From assembly GCF_023159225.1 (NCBI RefSeq), contig NC_063172.1, positions 45,079,832-45,143,831 of the forward strand: 64,000 bases of DNA, written 5' to 3'. A program made the translations under genes and the position numbers. Within the stretch, counting starts at the first letter, position 1, and every line of letters starts with the position of its first letter. The notes below the pieces were generated by a model. That model was not told the origin of the DNA. It did not search any database and worked only from the letters and a program-made list of their open reading frames with translations. This DNA comes from Perognathus longimembris pacificus. Its lineage: Eukaryota; Chordata; Mammalia; Rodentia; Heteromyidae. Shown piece after piece: positions 11,545-21,238 of the stretch.

Positions 11545-12150
11545 ATATTGTTATAATTTTCTTTTTGCCTTCTTTCCTCACTACCCTGGCTAGTGTTGAT
11601 GTTATTTTGGCAGCTCACTCCAAAGTGAGGTGACCCCCTTATTTTAGGTAGTTTGGGGCTTGCTCAGGAATACGGGTATAGCCACCCAACCCTTAGAGCA
11701 CAGTTGAGAAGTTTATGTATTATTTTGTTGCTTACATTTGGATACTAAACACTATACAGCTAATGGTAAGTCTGTATAGCTGAAAGTTAATTTTCAGTTT
11801 GCAGTAATCCTGCAGTCCCTTGGTAAAGTAGACTAAGGTTATAGGTTCCTGGCTAGGTAAGGTCTACGCCCCTGAGTCAGCCTGAAGAAGTTACAGAAGA
11901 TGGATGATCTTCACCCATCAGCCCCCCTTTAAAATCAAGGGACCAGAGTTGTTTTTGGGAAGATGAGGCAGGATAAACTAGAGGCATGCAAAACAGAGGT
12001 ACAGAGACTGTACGTGTAAGAAATTGTGACAAGCCCTTTGGTTACTACATTGGGCCCTACTGGCCCATGCCTTACCTCTATGTCATCCCCTAGACATGCA
12101 AGCCATTGAAATGGACAGAATGGAGCCATGATTGGCTCCCAAGGTACCAA
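11545..12150 (+). other. ERV 3' interior, env absent
   Basis: It matches copy B 43726-44250. Just after the pol stop there is a short leader-like stretch rich in hydrophobic codons, where a gammaretroviral env would begin. It stops soon after and no env surface or transmembrane region follows. The rest is non-coding sequence up to the polypurine tract. Confidence 0.65.
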
Positions 12151-12167
12151 AAAGAAAAAGGGGGAAA
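12151..12167 (+). other. Polypurine tract of provirus A
   Basis: The unbroken purine run AAAGAAAAAGGGGGAAA abuts the 3' LTR, as needed to prime plus-strand DNA synthesis. Confidence 0.9.
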
Positions 12168-12480
12168 TGAAGTGCCAGACTTTGAAATCATGCCCCACTT
12201 TACCATGTGAACCCCATTTTAGAATCGAACCCTGAGCCAATCAGATTTGTACCTGTGTCCTAATCTTGCTTGCTTGAACACCTGATTCTTGTAACCTTGT
12301 TCTTTGCCTATATAAGCCCTGTGTAATCACAGCTCCGGGCTTCCTCCTAACCTCCGCTGTGTCGGTGTATAGGATGAGGCCCGAGTTGCAGCTCGCTTAA
12401 ATAAAGCCTTGCTTTTGAATTTCGGAAATGTCTGAGTCTTGGTGGTTTTCTTGGTGGTGGTCTTGTGACTTGGTACAACA
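12168..12480 (+). repeat. 3' LTR of provirus A
   Basis: It is 313 bp, TGAAGTGCC...ACAACA, with the same TATA box and AATAAA order as the 5' LTR. It has only one copy of the 19-bp U3 unit (with CATGTG in place of CACGTG) and a 5-bp deletion in 'gccttgccttgc'. CTCC follows directly as the target duplication. Confidence 0.93.
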
Positions 12481-13370
12481 CTCCTACCGCCCAGCTTGAG
12501 CCAGATTCATGGCCCAGCTTGGAGAAGCCTGGGGAACCGAGGAGCGGCCACCCCTTGGGGGCAGGAAGGGAGTCTAGTCTGTGTCCCCGCGGCTGGACGA
12601 CGTGTCGCCTCCACTGTCAGCGTGCGCCTGGGAGCCCAAGCGCTGGGGCTCAGCAAGCCGAGAGCGCAGCCCCGGGCCTGGGGGGAGGCGCGGCAGGTCG
12701 CATGGTGCCCAGGCGCGCGGCGCACGGAGGTCTCCCGTGCACTCCCGGCCGGTTTTGGTTTTCCACGCTCCTCGCCCGCCGGAGGGTGGGTCCGCTCCCA
12801 TGGCGCCCGTCGGCTCCCGGAACTGGGGGAACCCCGAGAGCAAGTGGGCGGGCGGACGGAGCTGCCACTGCCGAGCGAGCAGGGCCGAGCGTTAGGAGCT
12901 GCCCCAACTCACCGAGGCGCTCCGCTTGCTCGGCGGCCCAGGAACTGCGGCTGCGGCTGCGGCTGCGGCTGCGGCACCAGCCGTCAGGTGCCAAGCGGAG
13001 CTGCAGCCCTGCGCCCAGCACACCTGGGCGCCGGCACCTGGATCCCCGCCCACGCCAGGCGAGGCGGGGCCGGCGGCCAGGGCGAAGTGGAGGCACCTGT
13101 GCGCGTTCCAAGGGCACCGCTGCTGGGCTCACCTGATCCCGGCGCCGCCGGAAGTGTGGATCCGGATTCCCCAGGGGAAGGGGAAAACGGGAAATGTCTC
13201 TGCACCTTCAGCAGCCACCGAGAGGCTTGCTGGACCCGCGGGTGGCTCCTTCTGACCCTTCTAAGCAGGGCCGGTTCAGGAACTCGAGGAGTGGCAAGGA
13301 CTCTCTGGGTGCTGTGCCCCCTGGTTTGGGGATTCCTCTTCCAGCGTGAGGTTAGCGCCTTCTGAATTAA
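12481..13370. promoter_or_regulatory. CpG island, right part; possible minus-strand first exon
   Basis: This is the most CpG-dense stretch of the window. It has a (CTGCGG)n-like run at about 12948-12975 and a GC box (GGCGGGGCC) near 13064. Read on the minus strand there are two strong splice-donor matches, ATCAG|GTGAGC (intron from 13132) and CCTCG|GTGAGT (intron from 12912). This is compatible with a minus-strand promoter and first exons. Open frames of up to 289 codons overlap in many frames here, which is a GC effect, and none looks like a known protein. Confidence 0.55.
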
Positions 13371-13618
13371 AAATGGGCCACAGTGATCCTCAGTGATACT
13401 GTTCCTCGTCGTGTTTATTTAGTCAAGATTTGGAGTGCTTTGTGAATGTTCCTATCTTAAAACACGACCAAAAAAAAAAAAAAGCATTGGAGAAAATGTA
13501 TGCAAATATCGTTGGGAATGAAAAAAAAAAAGAAGTTTAAAGAGAAAATGACAAAACTGGAAGAGACCCACTTTCATGTGGGAGTTTTGAAATCTGATGT
13601 TTAAAGATTCCGGAAGCA

Positions 13619-13830
13619 GGGCTGGAAATATGGCCTAGTGGTAGAGTGCCTGCCTTGCATACATGAAGCCCTGGGGTCTATTCCACAGCACCGCATAGAT
13701 AGAAAAAGCCACAAGTGGTGCTATGGCTCAAGTGGTAGAGTGCTAGCCTTGAGCAAAAAGAAGCCAGGAACAGTGCTCAGGCCCTGAGTTCTAGGCCCAG
13801 GACTGGCAAAAAAAAAAAAAAAAAAAAAAG
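13619..13830 (+). mobile_element. IDL-Geo-type dimeric SINE
   Basis: The left monomer is ID-like (ggctggaaatatggcctagt...). The right monomer is tRNA-like (gctatggctcaagtggtag...), and a 20+ A tail follows. Near-identical 15-base flanks (AAAGATTCCGGAAGC at 13603-13617, AAAGATTTCGAAAGC at 13827-13841) are the target duplication. It is full length. Confidence 0.9.
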
Positions 13831-13841
13831 ATTTCGAAAGC

Positions 13842-14006
13842 TGTGGGTGGAGACAGGACAAGATGGTTGGTGCTGGATGATAGCCATCTGATAAACTTGA
13901 GAGGACCTGTGGGGAGGAAGAGGAGGGAGATTAATGGAAGGGGTGACACTAACGGAGATACATTGTAAGCATAAATTGACATGTTGAATGGAAACCCTTT
14001 GTTGAG
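13842..14006 (+). mobile_element. L1 3' UTR fragment
   Basis: 'ggggaggaagaggagggagattaatggaaggggtgacactaacgg' and 'ttgtaagcataaattgacatgttgaatgg' match the L1 3' UTR tail copies elsewhere in the window. It stops abruptly at the LTR at 14007 without its own A-rich end. Confidence 0.6.
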
Positions 14007-14649
14007 TGTTATGCCTAGATTTCTGGTCCCCAAAGACCACCAAGGAGCCAATACCGATGAAAATGCAGGAGAGTATTGCAAGCTCGAGCCTGGACTCCCA
14101 ACCGTCACTGACACAGCGGATCTGGATTAAGAGTCCCGACTCTCAGATAGGCAGGGTTTTTATTGTGATTACAACAGGGGCAGGGTATTTCCAACTTGCA
14201 GATGGCATTTAGCAAGCAAGTCTTGTCCTATTTCTATTGGCTATCTACCCTTTCAGTTATCTATTTTGGCTTTGATATCAGGAACTGGCCTTGATATCAG
14301 GAATTGACAACAGGTGGTCACGAAGCACTGATGCAGGGGGTTAATGCAGGGGGTAGAGCAAGTCACAAATGGGTTAAGCAAGCCGTTTACAGAAGCAGAA
14401 TCTTGTGGTCAGGCTGACCTAGTACCAACTTTATTTTAACGATTGCGACCATGTTTCCCCATTACCACCAAGCAAGCTTGAGCGGGCTAAAACAATCCAG
14501 TACTCAATCATAAGTAAACCAACCCAACAGTTACCATGGCATTTCTACTACTATTATGGTTATTTCTATAGTCTATGACTATGATCATTTTTTACTGTCC
14601 GTTACCATGATTGTTACCCAGGTATAGAGGTGAACAAGTGCTCCCTACA
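14007..14649 (-). repeat. Solo LTR, ERV of a different family
   Basis: On the minus strand it begins TGTAGGGAGC and ends GGCATAACA, so it has TG...CA ends over 643 bp. An AATAAA signal (plus-strand TTTATT at about 14159-14164) is followed by a long U5-like stretch. No direct repeat is visible at its ends (GTTGAG on the left, TTTTTA on the right). I cannot name the family. Confidence 0.6.
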
Positions 14650-15309
14650 TTTTTAAATGTCAAACTACAAGAAACTAGTCTCACGGGTGGGGGTGCAGCC
14701 CTCTAGCATGGAGTCATCACCAGAGTTTAGAAGCTGTTATAATTTTAACACTAAAACTTCCATTTAGTTACTCCAGTTTTCAGGTCAGCTCTAACAGCAG
14801 CTATTTAATAAAAATGTAACTTAAAAAAAATAAATAAATCCTAAATTTATTCTTGAATTGTATTATGTCATTGGGGTTGAGGGAGGTTTGTGTTTACCTA
14901 AATGTCTATGCCTTTAAGGAAATGGACTCTCCATGCATGTGATTCCACAGGCTGAAATCTTCTTTGTCAGTACTTAGAATGCATGAGTACAGAAGTCATG
15001 AGGAAACATCAAACAGATGCCAACAGAGAGAAAATCAAGTGACTGGCCTGTATTCTTTGAAAATGTCCAGACTATGGAAGATGGCTCTGGGTTGAAAGAG
15101 ACAACTCAATGCAGCAGATGATCTTGAATGGGATATAAGATCATCAGTAAATGACAGGAATGGCAGGCACCACCATGCAATTTCAAAAAATCCTATAGAT
15201 ACCAGGGAACCCAATTAGGTTGATGTTATCTTCTTAACATGCAGGCTGCATTCTAGTTACCCAAAGAACTTTCTGTTTTTAGCAAGTATACATGGAAGTA
15301 GGAAAGAGT
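14650..15309. other. Unique sequence, no gene recognised
   Basis: It is AT-rich with a short TAAAAAAAATAAATAAAT run near 14820. I saw no exon, RNA gene or named repeat. Confidence 0.4.
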
Positions 15310-15800
15310 AAAGAGGTACTCTAGTTTGGACCTGGACTATCTCCTAAGGGCCCATGTGTGTAAAGATTCATCTCTAGCCTCTGGCACCGGGGGAGGGGGG
15401 GGCGGTGGGAGTAGTGACCCTTTAGAAGGCGGGGCCTAGTGGGAGGAAGTTAGGTCATTGGAAGTGTGTCCTTGAAAGGATATTAGGAACCCCCTCCTCA
15501 TTTTCTCCCTAACTCTTTTTATTTCTCTCCCTCCTTTTTTGTCTCTCCTTGTCTCCTTCTCTCTTCCTTCCTCCTCCTCCTCCTCTCTTTCTCTCTCTTT
15601 TCCCCTCCCTCTCTCCTTCCAGCTTCCTTGAGTGGTCAGTCCTCTGTGTAGCCCCACCATGATATACAAAGCATGGGCCAAGAAACTATGGAATGAAACC
15701 TCTAAAACCATGAACCAAAATAAACCTTTCCTCTTTTTAAGTTGTTTGTGTCAGGTATATTGTCACAGCAAAGGAAAAGTGGCCATTTGCAACTTCTTCT
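15310..15800 (+). repeat. MaLR-type LTR (MLT1-like) with pyrimidine tract
   Basis: The order fits MLT1/MaLR LTRs: 'agtttggacctggactatctcc', then 'ggcggggcctagtgggagg', 'ttaggtcattgg', a CT-rich tract (15480-15615), and 'aataaacctttcctc...tcaggtatattgtcacagca'. The poly(A) signal AATAAA is at 15719-15724. The CT tract has grown into a microsatellite. Confidence 0.75.
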
Positions 15801-16645
15801 CACATGAGTTCAGAAACATAAATACCTGAATGTAAGGTGTGAGGGAACTCTGTGATCCAAGAATGCAATTTATTTTATAATTTAAAATGATTTTAAAATG
15901 AGAGGTTTAAGAGGACACATTAAGAAATAATTGTTCTCCTGAACCAAACAAACAGCAACAAAAACCCGTCACTTTTCAAAAGCATTCATCCACCCTAAGT
16001 TTCCTTTAAGAATCACTCTGCTGCAAATAGGATTTGATCTGTATCCAACACCTTGTGCATATATGCAATAATCAGATTCAGCTCAACTGTTCACTCATCC
16101 ACCAAACCATTATTTATTAAGGTCATGCTGCATACAAGACAGTTTCCTGAAACTCATCTAAAATATAAAATGAAATATGCTTGAAGGTAAAATCCTGAAT
16201 CTTTTGATTACTTCATTACCAGGTGAGGAGCTGCAGAAAAGAGTGGGACAAAATTGATTGTCATATAGCTCTTGAATCAGGTGACAATTGAGCAGAAGAG
16301 CAGAAATGAGTTGGAAATTGAGTGTTTAATAACTGCATTGAAAGACGAAGTTAGAAAAATGGTATTGGAGACAATGCCTTTCAAGCATCTCAACACAATG
16401 GATTTGGGTAGATAATGACCCATTCCCAGGACTGTGTTTTTTGAAATTTGACAGCTATTGCTACTTTTCCTCAAACCCCTACTTTTTTTTCCTTCACTAT
16501 TTTGTGCAGACTTTTTCTTTTCCTGAGAGCTAAGAATAAGAACTGTATTCTTTATGTTTGGGCAGTAAAAGAAGAAAAGATTTCAGCTCCATTTTTCCTT
16601 GTGTTCTGATAGGTACACTAGAAAAGGATCTTCTCCAAGCTTTTG
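15801..16645. other. Unique sequence with an L2-like fragment
   Basis: Around 16080-16155, 'catccaccaaaccattatttattaaggtcatgctgc' resembles an L2 or MIR 3' region. The rest shows no recognisable gene or repeat. Confidence 0.35.
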
Positions 16646-16885
16646 AAGCTGCCTGTGGTAACACACACCTAATTCCAGCTGTTGAGGAGGCAGAGGCAGG
16701 AAGACTGTAGGTTTGAGGCGAGATAGCCAGGAAGTCAATGACAACCTATCTCAGCAACAACAAAAACAAAACAGACAAAAGAGCTGGGCACATGATTCAA
16801 GTGGTAGAGTACTTGATGTACAAGACCCTGAGTTCAATCCACAGGTTAAAAAAAAAAAGCACAAAAAAGAAATAAAGAAAAAAAA
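16646..16885 (+). mobile_element. Old 7SL-like/tRNA-like dimeric SINE
   Basis: The left monomer (ctgtggtaacacacacctaattccagctgttgaggaggcagaggcagg) is B1/7SL-like. The right monomer (gattcaagtggtagagtacttg...gagttcaatcc) is tRNA-like. A long A-rich tail follows. It is more diverged than the IDL-Geo copies. Confidence 0.7.
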
Positions 16886-17954
16886 GATGGCTAGAAGACC
16901 ACAACATCTCTATCACCTGGTGTAAGGAGTTGGAAATACTTATTGAAACCTACTAATAAAGATTAGGAGACCTCTTCAGAGCCCCTAAGTCTACATTTCC
17001 AGTGGTGAGACCTGGGGTTCTACTACTGAACCAAGGATGTGTGAGCCATCTTGCAGGATGCTTTCTTCTCAAAAGGGGGAACATCTTTAGTAGTTAATCA
17101 CATTCTCTCCTCAGTCTCAGGAGGGGTCCACAGCAACCACGCTGGCAATGTTCTGAAGCAGTAGACTTCCTCTTTCCAACGTTAGCACTGGATCTATGGC
17201 TTTAAAAGCTGTGTATCTATGAGCAGATGTGTTTTTGTCTTGCTGCCAGAATGGCGATGTTTGCAAGTCAGAAGTCATGCTATGTCAATGTGGAATGCAT
17301 GTTTACAAAGTCCTGGAACTTAATATCAAGATGCAAGCATATGTTCATGTCCAACCAATACACATCTGCAAAAGTTCACATCACCAGTAACAAACTTTTT
17401 AAAAAGCTGCACAAAGCCCCAAAGAACCACAGCATTTGTGTGGACCAACTTGCTTCATTTAGGTACCTTCTAGGAAACCAGCACTGACTTCCAGAAGGGA
17501 CACAGAATAGACAGATGCCTGCGTGTGTGACCTAAGGGTTAAACAGGTTCTTTGCCAGAAACATCTACTCCTACCTCCCTCTTGCAATTTCTGGGATTCC
17601 CACAATTCATCAGAGTCAATTTTAAAAGGGTTGATTCAAACCACAGTAGGACAAGAATATGCTTCCACAAGAAGAATCCTTTATTGAAGAGCCAATAAAA
17701 GACCCTTTGTCGAGTCAAATGTGTCAGTTACAAACTCTATAAAAAACTCTGAAATATATGACCACAGGTCCCCCAAGAACTTGAAAATCTAATGCTTAAC
17801 ACTCCCACATAAAGCATGACAACAATTTCTTCTTAAAAACAACCATGTTTTAATTTCTGTATATCTTTTTGTGGGTACTTAAGAACCAGAGCTCAACTCA
17901 GCTCTCTTCTGAGTCTTGTTTGCTAATTCTTCATTGGTATTCTTCAAGAACATT
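16886..17954. other. Unique sequence, no gene recognised
   Basis: No exon or named repeat was seen. An 86-codon frame at 17227-17487 lacks any recognisable domain. Confidence 0.35.
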
Positions 17955-18411
17955 AAAAAAAATGAAATCTGCAGTATAATATGAAATCAGGAAGTATAAG
18001 GCTTCAGGTTTTTTTCCTCTCTCAAGATTACTTTACTATTTAGTGTCTTCTGTGATTATAGATGAATTTTAGAATTTTCATTTTCTGTTTCTATGAAAAA
18101 AATGCCATTGGAATTTTGGTGGCAATGACACTGAGATTGTGGGACCCTTTGGGTAGTGTAGAGAACTAACGATAATTAATTCTTCCAAACCACAGACACA
18201 AGATATATTTCCATTCCATATTAACTATGGACAAAAGATATCTTATCATTTTCAGTGTCTAGGTAGATCTTTTACTCCCTGGATTGTTTATTCCTAAGTA
18301 TGTTAATTTTGTATGGTCACAAATTAGATTGATTTATTAACTTGTTTCTTAGCCAGATCACATCATTGGTGTAAAGAACTTGGCCTGACTTCTGTATGTT
18401 GATTTTGTAAG
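17955..18411 (-). mobile_element. L1 ORF2 fragment, inverted 5' part
   Basis: The minus strand matches L1 ORF2. Diagnostic plus-strand phrases are 'aatgccattggaattttggtggcaatgacactgag', 'ttattcctaagtatgtta' and 'tctgtatgttgattttgtaagc'. It directly adjoins the plus-strand L1 segment that would follow it in a normal element, so the two form one insertion with a twin-priming inversion. There are many stops, so it is not coding. Confidence 0.8.
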
Positions 18412-19700
18412 CTATAGTCATCAAACAGTGTGTTACCAGCATAAAGACTGACACACAAACTAATGGAATAGAATGGGAAATACAGATATAAACCTAGCAA
18501 TAGCTATCCAAGTAACTTTTGACTTGAACATCAAAAAACACAATGAAGAAAAAATAAAATTTTAATAAATGGAAAAATTATAGAAATGGAGGGATAAAAG
18601 GTGAACAAATGCAGCAGTGGTTCTTACTGGATACTGTATTGAACATGAACTATACAACCTGTGTGTGGGGACAGGAGGGAAAAACTGGAAGAGACTGAGG
18701 GAAGGGGTGATATTAGCCAAAAGGAAATGTACTTATTACCTGACTTAGGTAACTATAACCCCTCTGTATATCACCTTTATAATAACAATTTTTGAAAAAA
18801 AAATAAATGGAAAAGTTGGCTATACATGTGGTAAAGATTACTCCTTTCTTTTAGCATACACAAGTATCAACTCAAATTAATGAAAACTATAATTATAAGA
18901 CATGAAACCATAAAACTCCCAGAGGAAGTTATAAAGGGAATGTTTCTTGAAATTATCCTAGGCAATGGATTTATTTTAATGATATCACACCAAAAGTCAA
19001 GCAACAAAAGCGAAATATTTAAGTAGAAACTACATTGAAATAGAAAACTTCTGCACAGTAATGGAAACAATTGGCAAAGTAAGTGGATACCCTCTGAGTG
19101 GGAGAAACTATTTGTAAATTATACCTTTATGAAAGGTTAACACTCAAGGTATAACAGGGGCTAAACAAAAAGCAAATAAAAACCTAACTTCAAAACAGGC
19201 AAAAGAACTGAATAGACATTTCTCAAAATAAAATATCGGAATGACCAACAGGTATACACACAACTAATCAGCCTCAACAATCATCAGGAAAATAAAAATT
19301 ATAAAGCACAATGAGATATCACCACAAGGCAGTTGGACTAGCATGACTGGCATGGTTGTTATCAAAACAAAAGATAACAAATGTTGGCATGCAGGGAAAA
19401 GGGAACTTCATACACTGTTGGTGGGAATGCAAATAGTACCACCATTGTAGAAAACAGTATGGAGACTATGAAAAAAAAAATAACATTATCCTCCTATGTC
19501 ACTGTAATCTTCTTGGTACTAAAACAGAAGATAGAAAATCAGTAGAGATAGCTGTGCTCCTGTGTCTGCTGCACCATCATTCATAGCAGTTGAACATTGG
19601 AAGCAGCTTAATATCCATCAGTGGACAAATGCATTTAAAAACTATGATTCATACAGACAGAGAAAAGAGGGGGGAGATTATCAAGCCTTTAAAAATGAGA
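18412..19700 (+). mobile_element. L1 ORF2 3' part and 3' UTR, forward part of the inverted L1
   Basis: It continues the L1 from 'gctatagtcatcaaacagtgtgttaccagcataaag' through 'actaatggaatagaatggg' and on to the terminal 'ccatcattcatagcagttgaacattggaagcagcttaatatccatcagtgg'. It is interrupted at 18580-18801 by a second, younger L1 tail. Frames are broken throughout. Confidence 0.8.
18580..18801 (+). mobile_element. Truncated L1 3' UTR nested in the older L1
   Basis: This 222-bp L1 tail ('ggtgaacaaatgcagcagtgg' ... 'aaatgtacttattacctgac' ... 'cctctgtatatcacctttataataac', then A's) is flanked by AATAAATGGAAAAATT (18564-18579) and AATAAATGGAAAAGTT (18802-18817). That is a 16-bp target duplication with one change. 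Related tails lie at 37.9, 49.5 and 60.2 kb. Confidence 0.85.
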
Positions 19701-19885
19701 CTCTCAGGCATCATCAGTGCTTTATATCTATAATCCTAGCTACTCAGGAGGCTGAGATCTGAAGATTGCAGTTCAAAACTAGACCAAATAGAAAAGTCCA
19801 TGAGATTCTTATCTCCCATTAACCACTGAAAAGCTGAAATGGAGCTGTATCATAAGTGGTAGAGCACTAAGGAAAAAAAAAAAGC
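19701..19885 (+). mobile_element. 7SL-like/tRNA-like dimeric SINE, degraded
   Basis: The 7SL-like part is seen in 'tataatcctagctactcaggaggctgagatctga'. The linker and the start of the tRNA-like right monomer (gagctgtatcataagtggtagagcac) follow. The right monomer is cut short by an A run. Confidence 0.75.
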
Positions 19886-20130
19886 TCTCACTTTCTGCTT
19901 CCTGACCACCCTGAGGTGAGCAGTTTTGCTCTCTTACCATCATGCTCTGGGCCAGGGTGTACTACCTAACCATAGCCCAGACACAACAAAGACAGGTCAC
20001 CCAGTCACCATTTTACCAACTAAACATGGATTGAGCCTCTGAAACTATGAGCCAAAGTCCTCCTTTAAGTTGGCTTATGCCAGATATTTTGTCCCAGCAA
20101 CAGGAAGGTGATGAACACATGAACCATTGG
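19886..20130 (+). repeat. MaLR-type LTR, 3' part
   Basis: It contains 'gagcctctgaaactatgagcc', then 'ctttaagttggcttatgccagatattttgtcccagcaacaggaaggtgatgaac'. This is the 3' end of the same MaLR family as at 15.3 kb. The U3 part is missing or unrecognisable. Confidence 0.65.
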
Positions 20131-21004
20131 GGGACAAACCATATACAAACCATAATAGTAATCATAGCACATTCATCAAAGCTACGAACTCAACATAGCT
20201 CTTATTAGGATATTACAAATGCTTTCCCTAACATCCATTTTCTGCTCTAGACCCAAACCAGAACATTTAGTCTTCACATCTCTTGAGCCTCTCCAGTCAG
20301 TTCCTCAGTCTTTGGTTTGTTGGTTGATTGGCTGGCTGTTTGAGTGTTGGCTTGCTTGTTGGTTGGGTTGGCTGGCTGGATGAATGGCTCATGGGTTAAT
20401 TTAGGCTTCTCATGATCGTGACAGTTTTCATTAGTATTGATTAGGTATGCTATAGAATGTACTCTACTTTTTTTATTTGTGTGATAGCCAACCAAATGGA
20501 ACCTGGGTTGTCCAGTTGATTAGGAAGAATAAGTCCTACAATTCTACAGCACAGGGGGTGACCATGATCTACAACAATGTTATAGACTTCAAAATAATCA
20601 GAAGAGAGGAGCTTGAAGGTTTGTAACCTAGGGAAATGATTCTAATTTCCCTTATATGATCATTATACATTTTATGCATGTGAATACATATTATATGGCA
20701 TTAAAGTACAGGAACGTTTTAGAAGTGAGTCAGTTCTCATCACAGCATCTTGATATAAAAGGTGCCATACACACACTTGGTCTCTTCTGCAAACTGCTGT
20801 CCCTTTTCGACATTTTCCTTGTGTTGTCAAGAGAGACCTCTGCAGCACCCCCATGCTGTTTGTACCATAATCATGAGTCAAATCAGTCTCCCTACTTACA
20901 AGGTACCCAGCCTCAGGTATTAACATTAGAGGAAGCTAGGTGAAAGACAGTAGGAACAATATAGTATCTTCACAACTTTTCTGTAAACCTGAAACAATGC
21001 CAAT
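20131..21004. other. Unique sequence, no gene recognised
   Basis: Around 20318-20375 there is a loose (TTGGTTGG/GGCTGGCTG) repeat. No exon or named repeat was seen otherwise. Confidence 0.35.
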
Positions 21005-21238
21005 TTTTTTTTTGGTGCTGGTCCTGGGGCTTGAACTCAGGGCCTGGGTATTGTCCCTAAGCTTTTCTCCTAACGGCTAGCTCTCTATCACTTGAGTCAC
21101 AGCTGCAGCTTTTTTGATAGTTAATTGAAGATAAGAGTTTCACAGGCTTTCCTGCCAGGTCTAACTTCAAACAGCAATCCTCAGATCTCAGCTCCCGGAG
21201 TAGCTAGGATTCTAGGCAGGAGCCACTGGCACCCAGAA
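21005..21238 (-). mobile_element. 7SL-like/tRNA-like dimeric SINE
   Basis: On the plus strand it reads T-run, 'ctggggcttgaactcagggcctggg', 'cacttgagtcacagctgcagc', then 'cagatctcagctcccggagtagctaggattctaggcaggagccactggcac'. It is a full-length minus-strand copy, moderately diverged. Confidence 0.85.

Larger units (their letters stand above)
8993..12480 (+). mobile_element. ERV provirus copy A (gammaretrovirus-like, non-autonomous)
   Basis: Two LTRs in the same orientation, both starting TGAAGTGCC and ending ACAACA, enclose 2.8 kb. The 4-bp sequence CTCC flanks both ends (8989-8992 and 12481-12484), which is an integrase-type target duplication. Inside are a tRNA-Pro-type primer binding site, a broken gag start, non-coding sequence with an embedded SINE, the 3' end of pol and a polypurine tract. 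Most of gag, the protease and reverse transcriptase region and env are absent. Compared with copy B it lacks three further blocks. By eye the two LTRs differ at about 19 of 310 aligned positions, so this is the older of the two insertions. Confidence 0.92.

Noticed and set aside
12465..13365. Long overlapping open frames (up to 289 codons) in the CpG island
   Set aside because: They occur in many frames on both strands, are rich in Ala, Arg, Gly and Pro as expected from GC-rich DNA, and none shows a known domain.
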